64,000 nt of DNA. It comes from UBA7672 sp965279085. Its GTDB lineage: Bacteria > Pseudomonadota > Alphaproteobacteria > Caulobacterales > Hyphomonadaceae. A program made the translations under genes and the position numbers. A model generated the notes under the pieces. The model ran no database searches, had not been told where the DNA came from, and saw only the letters and a program-made list of their open reading frames with translations. The stretch covers positions 1,674,001 to 1,738,000 of the forward strand of contig OZ257149.1 of the NCBI GenBank assembly GCA_965279085.1. Direction: 5' to 3'. Shown here in pieces: positions 53,601 through 61,526 of the stretch. Position 1 is the first letter of the stretch. Each line of letters starts with the position of its first letter.

Positions 53601-55019
53601 GTGGACGGCAACAGCCTCCCCGATTTGACGATGTTCAGGCCGCTCGATGTCGAGCGGTACGCGAAACGCTTGGCCATCGAAGCGCGCGGCGCGGAGCATG
53701 GCGCAGCGAACCAGCCGCCGTCGGACGCACTGGCGCTGGACGGCGTTGAATCCGAAATCGTCGGCGGCATCATCGCTGAGCGCACGCAAATGCGGAACGA
53801 CGTGATCGATCGCCTGCGGGGGCTGAATGAACTTCTCGCTCGGGCGCGCTCGCGTCTCGTGACGACTGAACTCGAGAACCGCGTCGCCCCGATGATCTCG
53901 GCCATCGAGCAGCGCGCCGTGATCGACCTCCGCGACCTCGAACAGAAATTCCAGCGCCTGACCGAAAGCCAGGAGGACTTCAACGATTGGCGCAAGGAGC
54001 GGAAGCTGGAGCGGCCGGCCAAATCGCCGAAGTCCGCCTTCGTGTTCTTCGCCGACCTGTTCCTGATCGCCATCGTCGAGGGCGGCCTGAACCTGTTCTT
54101 CTTCACCGAAGGAAACCAGCTCGGCATGCTTGGCGCATTCTTCCAGGCCCTGATGATCGCGGCGGCGAACATCGTTGTCTGCGCCGTGATCGGCTTCGCG
54201 CTGCTGAAGCGGATCAACAGCCGCTTCATCGCCAACAAGCTGCTGGGGGCCGGTGCGCTGCTGGGGCTGCTCGTCGCTCTGCCCGTCGTCCACCTGATCG
54301 TCGGCTTCTACCGCGTCGCTCGCAACGATCCGGAAGCCGCCGCCTCGCCGTTGTGGAGCGCAGTGACGTGGTTTCAGAACATTAGCGCGAATGCGCATCG
54401 CCTCGACGAGCTGTCGATCATCATGGCGCTGATCGGCGTCATCGCGGGCGGCTATGCCGTGCGCAAGGGCTACGAGTTTGGCGACCGCTATCCCGACTAC
54501 ACCAAGCGCTACAAGGAAGCCGAGGCGCACCGCGACGAATATCTCGACCTGCTCGACGATGTGACGACCGACATGTTGGCCGAACAGCAGGCCGCGTCCG
54601 ACGCGGTTGGCTCGTTCCTATACGACGTCGGCCCGTCGCTGCAGGCGATCGACAACCACACCGATGCCAAGAAGCAGCTCGAGGCGGCGGCGCGCAATTA
54701 CGAAGTTGAACTGGAAAGCGCGGCCAACACAATGCTGTCGGCTTATCGCGGCGCGAACGTCCGCGCACGCTCCAGCCAGCCGCCGGCGCACTTCGCCAAT
54801 CCTGTGAAGCTGGTGAGCCCGATTTTCCAGGGCGCGACGATCCTTGACCCGGCGCTGGCCCGGCTGTTCGCGACCTCCGTCGACATCAAGGAAGCGCGCA
54901 TTGCCGCGGAACGCGCGCAGGTCCTCGCGAAGGCGCAGAAGGACAAGGTTGACGCCGCCATCGCCGCGACGCGCGCACAACTCGCCAAAGCCGAACAGGT
55001 GCGCGATGTCGCGCCGTAA
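53601..55019 (+). CDS. Operon gene 1: four-TM coiled-coil membrane protein of unknown family
   Basis: The 472-residue product starts with about 130 helical, coiled-coil-prone residues (RLRGLNELLARARSRL, EQKFQRLTESQEDF). Four membrane segments follow (about residues 150-170, 180-205, 215-235, 265-285), then a second long coiled coil with many Ala, Glu and Lys to the C-terminus. No family is recognised. GTG 53601 follows GGGG by 8 bases; ATG 53631 is an alternative. It overlaps gene 2 by 14 bases. It begins a set of five coupled genes (to 58053) and probably forms a membrane scaffold with them. Confidence 0.75.
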   Translation: MDGNSLPDLTMFRPLDVERYAKRLAIEARGAEHGAANQPPSDALALDGVESEIVGGIIAERTQMRNDVIDRLRGLNELLARARSRLVTTELENRVAPMISAIEQRAVIDLRDLEQKFQRLTESQEDFNDWRKERKLERPAKSPKSAFVFFADLFLIAIVEGGLNLFFFTEGNQLGMLGAFFQALMIAAANIVVCAVIGFALLKRINSRFIANKLLGAGALLGLLVALPVVHLIVGFYRVARNDPEAAASPLWSAVTWFQNISANAHRLDELSIIMALIGVIAGGYAVRKGYEFGDRYPDYTKRYKEAEAHRDEYLDLLDDVTTDMLAEQQAASDAVGSFLYDVGPSLQAIDNHTDAKKQLEAAARNYEVELESAANTMLSAYRGANVRARSSQPPAHFANPVKLVSPIFQGATILDPALARLFATSVDIKEARIAAERAQVLAKAQKDKVDAAIAATRAQLAKAEQVRDVAP

Positions 55020-55836
55020 TCGCACAGCCTCGCGCGGATCGCGCCGCCGGCGGAGCGAAGGCCAGCCACCGTGGGGCGCTATCGCCAAATTCGCTGGCGG
55101 CTTCGCCATCCTCGCAGCGCTCGGCACCACCTATTTCGTCGTGAACCAGCAGGCGGAAGCGATGGACCCCGCAACCTGGTGCGATCGCGGCGGGCCAGCC
55201 GAAGTCCATCTCATCCTGCTCGACGCCAGCGATCCGCTCGATGGCGTGCAGGCGGAGAATGCCAAGTCGAAGGTGCTACAGGCGATCCGCGCCGCGCCGG
55301 TGAATGCGCGCGTCGACATCTACCTTGCCGACCGCGCCGACGGCAGCCTCGGCCAGCCGATCTTCACGAAATGCAATCCCGGCGAGCCCGGCGCGCTGGA
55401 TGCGGCCATCTCCGACGTCGCGAAAAAGCAGCGCGATTACGAGCAGGGCTATCTCGCAGCCGTCGAGGAGACGATGACGAAGGTGCTGCAGGCCGAAGAG
55501 CTCAAGACCTCGCCTATCATCGAGTCGCTCCGCTCGGCCGCGACGAAATCGTTCGCTCGCCTCGATCCGAAAGTGCCCGTGCGGATCACCATCGTCTCGG
55601 ACATGGTCCAGAACTCGCCGATGCTAAAACAGCGCAGCGCGACCGACAGCATCGCCGCGTTCCAGAAATCGCCCGGCTGGTCGAGCGCGCTGGTGGACCT
55701 GCACAATGCGCGTATCGACATCGTCTACGTCACGCGCGCCATGTACCGCAGCATCCAGAGCAACGGCCACATCAACTGGTGGTCGCAATACTTCGACGAG
55801 ATGAACGGCACGCTGCTCGAATCGGAAGCGATCTGA
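55006..55836 (+). CDS. Operon gene 2: membrane-anchored VWA-like protein
   Basis: The 276-residue product has a basic N-terminus, a membrane helix (FAGGFAILAALGTTYFVV) and a soluble domain with VWA-like features. These are strand HLILLDASD (Asp73, Ser75, Asp76 in the place of the DxSxS metal motif) and, near residue 200, ITIVSDMVQNS, as in VWA domains. The exact metal-site set is incomplete, so metal binding is uncertain. ATG 55006 lies inside the end of gene 1 and its stop overlaps the start of gene 3 by one base (TGATG). The domain should be periplasmic if the anchor is N-in. Confidence 0.7.
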   Translation: MSRRNRTASRGSRRRRSEGQPPWGAIAKFAGGFAILAALGTTYFVVNQQAEAMDPATWCDRGGPAEVHLILLDASDPLDGVQAENAKSKVLQAIRAAPVNARVDIYLADRADGSLGQPIFTKCNPGEPGALDAAISDVAKKQRDYEQGYLAAVEETMTKVLQAEELKTSPIIESLRSAATKSFARLDPKVPVRITIVSDMVQNSPMLKQRSATDSIAAFQKSPGWSSALVDLHNARIDIVYVTRAMYRSIQSNGHINWWSQYFDEMNGTLLESEAI

Positions 55837-56906
55837 TGGCCGACGACACGCGCTTCCCGCCCACGCCCGAACCGCTGACGGCGACTATCGTGATGAACGA
55901 GGAGCCGGTGTCGAGCCGCATCGCGGCCTCGCCTGTCCGCCCGGCCGAGCCGAACAAGCGCCGCATGTCGGAGACGGCGGAGAAGATCACCTACTTCGTC
56001 GCACTGCTTGCAGGCAGCGCCTTCATCCTGCTCGGCAAGGTGTCAGGCTGGCTGGCTCCCGTCCCGGGCGCCATCGCGGGCTTTGTCTTCATCGTCGCGT
56101 ATTTTGCTGTGTCGTGGGCGTCGATCCGCCAGCGCACAATGCGGGCCGATCGACTTGGCGACAACTGCTACTATCTCGGCCTCGTCTACACGCTCGCCTC
56201 GCTGATCGCGGCGCTGATCCAGATCGAGGGCGGCGCGGAGATCGCTGGTCTGCTGGGCAATTTTGGCGTGGCGCTGGTGTCGACCGCGACGGGTATCATC
56301 GCGCGGCTTATCCTGATCCAGTTCCGCTCCGAGAATGACGATGTCGAGGACCGTGCGCGCAACGACCTGGCGCAGACGGCGCAGGACATGCGCGCATCAC
56401 TGCTCTCGTCGGCCGAGGCCTTCCGTACGCTACTGGTTGGCGCACAGGAGACTTTCCGCATCTCGATAGAGCACACCCGCGCCAACTTCGAGGATGCGCG
56501 CGAGATCACGGAGCGGATGAAGAGCCTCGAGGTTTCGCCCCAGACACTCAACGAGGCGCTGAAGACCACGGTGACGCAACTGGAAGCCGCGAGCGGCCGC
56601 CTGTCGGAAGCGGGCCGCGAGATCCGTGACCAGGCCAGCGCCGTGAACTCGACTGTTACGGCCGCCGACCGGTCCGAACAGGGCCTCAAGAAGATCGACC
56701 ACGTGCTGAACGATCTTGCCCGCACCTTGGAGAAGCAGCGCGCGGCGACGGAGAACATCGTTGCGGCGCTGGAAGGCCAGAAGGTCTTCCTCACCCAGCA
56801 TCGCGCCCAGATGGAATCCGACGCCGAGCGGGCGCGTGAAGCGGTGCAGAAAGTCTATTCGGCGCTTGGTGACCTCGCGAATACCGTTGTGCGGCGGGTC
56901 AACTGA
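55836..56906 (+). CDS. Operon gene 3: MotA/ExbB-like membrane protein with long coiled-coil tail
   Basis: The 356-residue product has four membrane segments between about residues 50 and 165. The last two (YLGLVYTLASLIAAL, GNFGVALVSTATGIIARLI) resemble the helices of MotA/TolQ/ExbB proton channels, with the small-residue/Thr pattern ALVSTATG. The remaining 190 residues are a cytoplasmic coiled coil (ERMKSL, LEAASGRLSEAGREIRD and others), as in ZorA of the Zorya defence system, which also has a long tail. It is coupled to gene 2 and gene 4 by start-stop overlaps. The channel assignment is inference from pattern only. Confidence 0.72.
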   Translation: MADDTRFPPTPEPLTATIVMNEEPVSSRIAASPVRPAEPNKRRMSETAEKITYFVALLAGSAFILLGKVSGWLAPVPGAIAGFVFIVAYFAVSWASIRQRTMRADRLGDNCYYLGLVYTLASLIAALIQIEGGAEIAGLLGNFGVALVSTATGIIARLILIQFRSENDDVEDRARNDLAQTAQDMRASLLSSAEAFRTLLVGAQETFRISIEHTRANFEDAREITERMKSLEVSPQTLNEALKTTVTQLEAASGRLSEAGREIRDQASAVNSTVTAADRSEQGLKKIDHVLNDLARTLEKQRAATENIVAALEGQKVFLTQHRAQMESDAERAREAVQKVYSALGDLANTVVRRVN

Positions 56907-57814
56907 TGCCTTCGGTCGACAACCCCGTCAGCTACCGCCGGGGGCTCGTGCTCGGACTGACGCTAGCGGAAACGCTGCTGCTGGTGCTGTTCATCCTGCT
57001 GCTGGTCTACGCCGCGCTGTCGCAGAAGCGCGACGAGCGCATCAAGGAACAGGACAGCCAGATCGCCAGCCTGAACCTGCGCATCGATTCCGGAGTGGAC
57101 CAGCTGGTGCGCGAGCTGACGCAATCGGGGGCCGCGCCGGCCGACCCGACTGAGCTTTCGCGCAAGCTGACCCGCCTGACCGAGGAAATGGCCCGCAACG
57201 GCCAGCTCCAGAAGGACCTCGACACTTACGCCCGCCTTGTGCCGACAGCGGAGAAGGCGCGGGAGATCGCTGATGCGCTCGCGGAGCGGTCAGGCGGCGA
57301 AACCGCTCAGCAGCTGCTCGACCAGCATCTGGCCCGTACCAATCCTGCGGCGCCAGTTGAGACCGGCACTCAGCCGAAAACGCTCGCCGAGGCGCTTGCG
57401 GCGCTGGAGCGAATGCAGGGCCAGCTCGACTACTACGAACGCCAGCCGGCGACAGCCAATAACGGCCTCTCCTATCCGCCGTGCTGGCAGCGCGACGGGA
57501 AGATCGTCTACGCGTACGACGCCGTGCTGCTTGACGACGGGCTGAAGCTGGCGGTGGTCGACGACCGCGCCGGTCTTGACCTGGCAGGCCTCAAGGCCAA
57601 CGGCGCCGAGCCACCGCTTGGCCAGACCATTTCCCGCCAGACTTTCCTCACCCGCACGCGCGGCATGCATGCGTGGAGTGTCGAGCAGGGCTGCCGATTC
57701 TACGCCCGGATCTTCGATGGCACGTCGACAGGCAACAAGGCGGGCTACATCCAGGCTCGGAAGACGGTGGAGGACCGCTTCTATCCGCTGGTCGCCGGAA
57801 CAGTCGCGCCATGA
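56906..57814 (+). CDS. Operon gene 4: ExbD/MotB-like single-TM protein with novel C-terminal domain
   Basis: The 302-residue product has a short cytoplasmic N-terminus and one membrane helix (LGLTLAETLLLVLFILLLVY) carrying an acidic residue, Glu22, at the place where ExbD/TolR/MotB have the proton-binding Asp. A coiled coil follows (residues about 40-170). The C-terminal domain of about 120 residues has two cysteines (YPPCWQRDG, GCRFYAR) and ends with GYIQARKTVEDRFYPLV; it does not look like the OmpA domain of MotB or ZorB. It overlaps gene 3 by one base and gene 5 by four. It probably pairs with gene 3 as a stator-like complex. Confidence 0.72.
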   Translation: MPSVDNPVSYRRGLVLGLTLAETLLLVLFILLLVYAALSQKRDERIKEQDSQIASLNLRIDSGVDQLVRELTQSGAAPADPTELSRKLTRLTEEMARNGQLQKDLDTYARLVPTAEKAREIADALAERSGGETAQQLLDQHLARTNPAAPVETGTQPKTLAEALAALERMQGQLDYYERQPATANNGLSYPPCWQRDGKIVYAYDAVLLDDGLKLAVVDDRAGLDLAGLKANGAEPPLGQTISRQTFLTRTRGMHAWSVEQGCRFYARIFDGTSTGNKAGYIQARKTVEDRFYPLVAGTVAP

Positions 57815-58053
57815 GGCCCCTGCCCGACCCCGCCGTGCTGGACAACGCCATCGATCGCATGCGCGAAGAAGTGCTGACCGCAAGCTTCCGCAAGCTGCGC
57901 TACAAGCTGGAGCCCAACGAGGTCACCCTGCTGGTCGCGGCGGGAAAATCGAATGCGGAAGTGTTCGATCAGGTGGAAAGCCACCAACCCATCTTCACGC
58001 GCATGATGATCGGCTGGCGCAAGATGCGGCGCGGGAAGCCGGGCCGCGACTAG
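57811..58053 (+). CDS. Operon gene 5: small helical protein
   Basis: The 80-residue product has no membrane segment. The sequence FRKLRYKLEPNEVTLLVAAGKSNAEVFDQV could form a helix-turn-helix-like set of helices, followed by a basic C-terminus (GWRKMRRGKPGRD). No family is recognised; a DNA-binding or adaptor role is possible. Its ATG overlaps the gene 4 stop (atga), and its own stop overlaps the convergent HPt gene by 4 bases. Confidence 0.7.
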   Translation: MRPLPDPAVLDNAIDRMREEVLTASFRKLRYKLEPNEVTLLVAAGKSNAEVFDQVESHQPIFTRMMIGWRKMRRGKPGRD

Positions 58054-58427
58054 CTGACCCGGACGCCGACGAAGCTGCGCTTCATCATCAGCTGGTGCTC
58101 GACATGGGCGAGGGCTTCCATCGCCTCACCGAGGCGGTCTTTCACCGATGAAATCGCGACACCTGCCTGGGCGGCGGTAACTTCCTCAGATCGGCCGAGG
58201 CGTTCGGCTTCCTCGCAGGCGTCGCCCAGGGCCATCAGCCCGACAGAGCGGGCGGCGCCCTTTATGGCGTGGGCGGCATCGGCCCACTGGGCGGCTTCGG
58301 CGTGGGGGTCGAGCATGCGGCCCCAGAGATCGTTCGACTGGCGGAAGATACCCAGTGCCTCGACAGCGAGACTGGCGTCGCCAGACGTCATTGTTTCGAG
58401 CTGGGCAAGGTCGATGACTGCGGCCAT
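58050..58427 (-). CDS. Histidine phosphotransfer (HPt) domain protein
   Basis: The 125-residue product is a single HPt four-helix domain. The phospho-accepting His is His53 in AAHAIKGAARSVG, followed by the usual helix with ALGDACEEAERLG. HPt proteins pass phosphate between response-regulator and histidine-kinase domains. No kinase or receiver gene is adjacent, so its partner is unknown. It is convergent with the five-gene operon and is expressed from the opposite strand. Confidence 0.88.
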   Translation of the reverse strand: MAAVIDLAQLETMTSGDASLAVEALGIFRQSNDLWGRMLDPHAEAAQWADAAHAIKGAARSVGLMALGDACEEAERLGRSEEVTAAQAGVAISSVKDRLGEAMEALAHVEHQLMMKRSFVGVRVS

Positions 58428-58642
58428 GGCGGCATGTCCCCTGTTCGGAAAGCAGGCTCGTAGAGTCGCGATAATGTCAGGTTAAGTGCCGAGCCGGCCG
58501 ATACTGCCGGGTAGCCCGTCCGGACATTAAAAAGCGTAGCGCGGACGCCTCATTTCCCCTGATTCTGAAAGGCCCGCCGAATTTCCGCCTTGATGTGACG
58601 CGAGCTTGGCCTCACAACTTTCCGGGTTAAGGGGTCAGCCCG

Positions 58643-58813
58643 ATGATTGAAGTCATTGTAAACGTCAGGGATGCGGTATTCGCGGCTCTCGTCGCGTGGA
58701 CGGGCGTTGGCGATGCCGAGCCGGCCAAACCGGTCAAGGATCAGGACATGAAGCGTGGCCAGCCCGCGCCGATAGAGAAGCCTGTCCAGCAACAGACGCC
58801 GAAGGTCTGGTAG
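58643..58813 (+). CDS. 56-residue small protein, own Shine-Dalgarno site and terminator
   Basis: ATG 58643 follows AAGGGG (58629-58634) by 8 bases and the frame ends at TAG 58811-58813. The product starts MIEVIVNVRDAVFAALVAWT and ends with a Lys/Gln/Pro-rich tail (PIEKPVQQQTPKVW). A weakly amphipathic or membrane-associated N-terminus is possible. An intrinsic terminator begins 35 bases after the stop, which supports a real monocistronic gene. No family is recognised. Confidence 0.68.
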   Translation: MIEVIVNVRDAVFAALVAWTGVGDAEPAKPVKDQDMKRGQPAPIEKPVQQQTPKVW

Positions 58814-58848
58814 GCCAAGTCGTTCCGTTTACTGAGAATTCGCCCATG

Positions 58849-58871
58849 CGGCCGCGAAAGCGGCCGTTTTT
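58849..58871 (+). terminator. Rho-independent terminator
   Basis: cggccgc (58849-58855) pairs perfectly with gcggccg (58860-58866) across a gaaa tetraloop, followed by TTTTT (58867-58871). It ends the small-gene transcript. It is the clearest intrinsic terminator in the window. Confidence 0.9.
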
Positions 58872-59064
58872 CGTGTCGCGGGCGTTTACGAAAAACGCTG
58901 CCGCCCGGCTGACTCAGACCCCTTTCCAACGTGGCGCCGCGCCTGCACAGTGTTTGAGCTGTGTGGGCGGGTAAGCCGCGAACCCCCGGAAGAATCCGAA
59001 GGGTTCCCGACCACGCCCGCTTGCTGGCGCGAGTTCGCCACACTGGACTGGTCAATCTGAACAC

Positions 59065-60975
59065 ATGACTGAATACCTGGATCGCAGAACGCCTAACCGG
59101 GTCCGCGCGCAGCTTGAAGCTGCCCGCACAGCCGGTGCCTGGATGCCCTGGGCGGGAGGCGCGCTTGCCCTCCTGCTTTGGGGCGGGATCGTTGCCTGGC
59201 TGGTGGCAACGGTCGGCTTCACCCAGATCCTGGCCCAGCCGCCGCTGATGCTGGCGGGTGGGTTTGCCGTGCTGTTCTCCACGGGACTGGCCCTGGTGTG
59301 CGCCGGGATCATGGCCCGCGAAGGCGCGCGTTCGGCCGAGGCCAACCAGGTCGTGCTGACTTCAGCCCGGCTGCTGCTGGAGCCGGCGGAAAGCACGCGC
59401 AATGAAGTTTCCAGCCTTGCCGAAGCCGTGGCGCGCGAGACGCAGACGCTGAACAAGGCTCTGTCCGACACGCGATCGCGTCTCGACGGGCTGAAGCACG
59501 ATATCGAGACCAGCGTTCAGTCCGCTCTCAAAGCGGCGGAGATCGTTCGGGCAGACTCCGAAGTCCTCGTCCACAAGATGAGCTCCGAGCGCCAGAGCCT
59601 TACCCAGCTTTCGGAAAGCCTGCGCAACCAGTCCGAGGCGCTTGCCAAGTCGATCCCGCGGCACGCCCAGATGATGTCCGAAGCCGCGCGTGCGGCTCAG
59701 GACCAGGTGCGGCAGGCTGACTCGACGCTCGACCAGCGCCTGCGCGACCTGCAGGAGACCGCCGGCCACCTCGCCTCGCGCATCGACCAGCTCGACACGA
59801 TGGGCGCGGAGAGCCGCAAACGGGCCCAGAATCTCGGCGGGGCGCTGATGCGCCTCGACGAGCAGCTGGTGCAATCGACCCGCATGGTCGAGGCCGCCAC
59901 CAAGGCCGGCGAGCTGGCCAGCGCGGCTGCCAAGTCGACCGCAGAGTCGCTGCGCGATACCATTTCCGACGCTCTCGGTTCGGCCATGAAGGCGACCGAG
60001 ACGATCAACGCGCGTTCGGCCCAGGCGGCCGAGGAAGCTCGCGGCGCGATGGCTGCGCTGAAGGATGCAGGCGTTCAGGCGGAAGCCACGACGCGGGCCG
60101 CGGCGCATGCCGCCCGGCAGCATGCGGACGATACCGAGAAACGCATCAACCAGCTGTCGGACAGCCTGTTCCGCACCGCGACCAAGGCAACCAACGCAGC
60201 CGAGGACGGCCTGGAACGCGCCCGCCAGCGCATGGAAAAAGCCTCGCTTCTGGTCGACCGGATGAAGGACGACCACGTCGAGCGCGGCTCGTCCGTGGAC
60301 GACCTGATCCTTGAGCCGGTCCAGCCCGCCAAGACGCCGATCGACGATCTTGTGCTCGAGAAGCGGGCCGAGGCCACCGTCACGCCGCTGTTCACGGCCT
60401 ATGACCGGACCAGCCACAAGCCGATCCTGTTCGACGATATCCGCGACCCGATGCAGGGCGACGGGCTGGATGACGACGAACTGGTACTCAACACCATCGC
60501 CGCGCCACGCGCTGTGCCCTCGCATGACCCGTTCTTTGGGCCGGAACCGCAACGCCCCCCGGCCAACGGCAACGGATCGTCTTCCTGGCGCGGACTGCTG
60601 TCCGGCATCGAGGAGATGCCGCCGCAGGTGCGTGAACAGTCTGCCGGGGCGATGATCCAGCGGCTTGACCGCGCGGGCGTGCGCCTGAGCCATATCGTCA
60701 AGGCGTCGGACCTGCGCCGCATCGCGACCGCTGCCCACCATGGCGAGCATCAGCGGCGGCGGGCAATCCGCGACGTGGCACCGGGCGAAATCCAGCGCGT
60801 GTCACGCATCCTGGAAACCGACCGCGACCTGCAGCAGGCGGCGCGCAGCTTCATCTCCCATGAAGAAGCCGATGCGTTGCGCGTGCTGTCGATGGCGGAA
60901 CGGGCCCGCGAGGACGCGGCCCCGAGGCTGTCGGCCTACTTGCTGCTGGATGCGGCGCTGGGCGCGTCGCTCTAG
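59065..60975 (+). CDS. TipN-like two-TM coiled-coil polarity protein
   Basis: The 636-residue product has two N-terminal membrane helices (about residues 27-50 and 56-78), then about 300 residues of coiled coil rich in Ala, Gln, Arg and Glu. An acidic, Pro-rich linker follows (DDLILEPVQPAK, DDELVLNT) and then a C-terminal helical domain (VRLSHIVKASDLRRIATAAHHG). This layout matches TipN, the polar birth-scar protein of Caulobacter that orients polarity and division. Sequence identity cannot be judged by eye. Alternative: an unrelated large coiled-coil membrane protein. The start ATG 59065 lacks a clear ribosome site. Confidence 0.6.
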   Translation: MTEYLDRRTPNRVRAQLEAARTAGAWMPWAGGALALLLWGGIVAWLVATVGFTQILAQPPLMLAGGFAVLFSTGLALVCAGIMAREGARSAEANQVVLTSARLLLEPAESTRNEVSSLAEAVARETQTLNKALSDTRSRLDGLKHDIETSVQSALKAAEIVRADSEVLVHKMSSERQSLTQLSESLRNQSEALAKSIPRHAQMMSEAARAAQDQVRQADSTLDQRLRDLQETAGHLASRIDQLDTMGAESRKRAQNLGGALMRLDEQLVQSTRMVEAATKAGELASAAAKSTAESLRDTISDALGSAMKATETINARSAQAAEEARGAMAALKDAGVQAEATTRAAAHAARQHADDTEKRINQLSDSLFRTATKATNAAEDGLERARQRMEKASLLVDRMKDDHVERGSSVDDLILEPVQPAKTPIDDLVLEKRAEATVTPLFTAYDRTSHKPILFDDIRDPMQGDGLDDDELVLNTIAAPRAVPSHDPFFGPEPQRPPANGNGSSSWRGLLSGIEEMPPQVREQSAGAMIQRLDRAGVRLSHIVKASDLRRIATAAHHGEHQRRRAIRDVAPGEIQRVSRILETDRDLQQAARSFISHEEADALRVLSMAERAREDAAPRLSAYLLLDAALGASL

Positions 60976-61020
60976 GCGGCCTGGGCGGCTGATTCCGGAA
61001 TTCCGGCTTCGCGGAAATTC

Positions 61021-61065
61021 TTCCGATTCTTCCGATTCTTCCATTTCTTCCATTTCTTCCGAATC
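61021..61065. repeat. Five-copy 9-base tandem repeat
   Basis: Five consecutive 9-mers: ttccgattc twice, ttccatttc twice, then ttccgaatc. On the opposite strand this would read as Glu/Ser/Met repeats, but the surrounding frame has no coding character. Such repeats can vary in copy number by slippage. No function is proposed. Confidence 0.85.
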
Positions 61066-61296
61066 GGCGGAATCGGACCTGACGGGATTCTGAAAAATCG
61101 CCGGAAAAATCGGATCGGGTTTGCATCTGCGTCTCCGCGTTTGTCGAAGCGGAGTATGCGGCCGGACGGAGCGGGTGTTGGGTTGGTGCATCCAGAAACA
61201 CCATTTTTGAATCGTCAGGGCGTTGGAAGTGCTGGAGAATCTTTTCCAGAGGTGGGTCTGAATTCCGCGGAATTGCGCGAGATTTCTCGGCCGTGT

Positions 61297-61403
61297 CCCC
61301 CGCGAAGGCGGGGGCCCAGGGCCGTGCTCGATCCTTGTTCGGCCTTGAAGCTTCGGGGCGGGACAAGACTTGGCGTCAGTGCTGGATCCCCGCTTTCGCG
61401 GGG
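61297..61403. repeat. Palindromic intergenic repeat (fourth family)
   Basis: A hairpin cccccgc-gaag-gcggggg (61297-61314) followed by cccaggg is mirrored by ctggatccccgc-tttc-gcgggg (61384-61403) about 75 bases on. The unit is the familiar alphaproteobacterial pattern of ccccgcgaaggcgggg with adjoining ccagg/ctgga ends. It lies in the spacer between convergent genes. Confidence 0.78.
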
Positions 61404-61526
61404 AACGCGGACCAGAGGTCCGCTTTCATGAGGCGAGGCATCAGGGCGGTGGGGGTCGGGTTGGGTGGGCGTGGACGAGTGCGCGGCCGCTAACTGCGCC
61501 GCTGACGCGCGACTGCCGGTCCGGAG

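Larger units (their letters stand above)
60976..61526. other. 551-base spacer with tandem and palindromic repeats
   Basis: No gene is convincing here. The spacer has a five-copy 9-base tandem repeat (61021-61065), gattccggaattccgg upstream, AT-rich patches around 61090-61115 and a palindromic repeat (61297-61403). It lies between two convergent genes, the TipN-like protein and the Mla-operon lipoprotein, so it should also hold their transcript ends. Confidence 0.6.

Noticed and set aside
52779..54530. A 583-residue open frame on the minus strand
   Set aside because: It covers the end of the porin gene, the gap and most of operon gene 1 on the opposite strand; both covered genes have clear product features and the frame itself has none.
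53601..58053. Calling the five-gene operon a Zorya system
   Set aside because: Only the pair of membrane proteins resembles ZorA/ZorB; gene 4 lacks the OmpA domain and there is no ZorC, ZorD or ZorE-like gene.
59362..60750. A 462-residue minus-strand frame
   Set aside because: Antisense to the coiled-coil of the TipN-like gene; composition is typical of shadow frames.
60802..61191. Minus-strand frame with Glu/Met/Ser repeats
   Set aside because: The repeats come from the non-coding 9-base tandem repeat; the frame runs into the end of the TipN-like gene and lacks a start signal.
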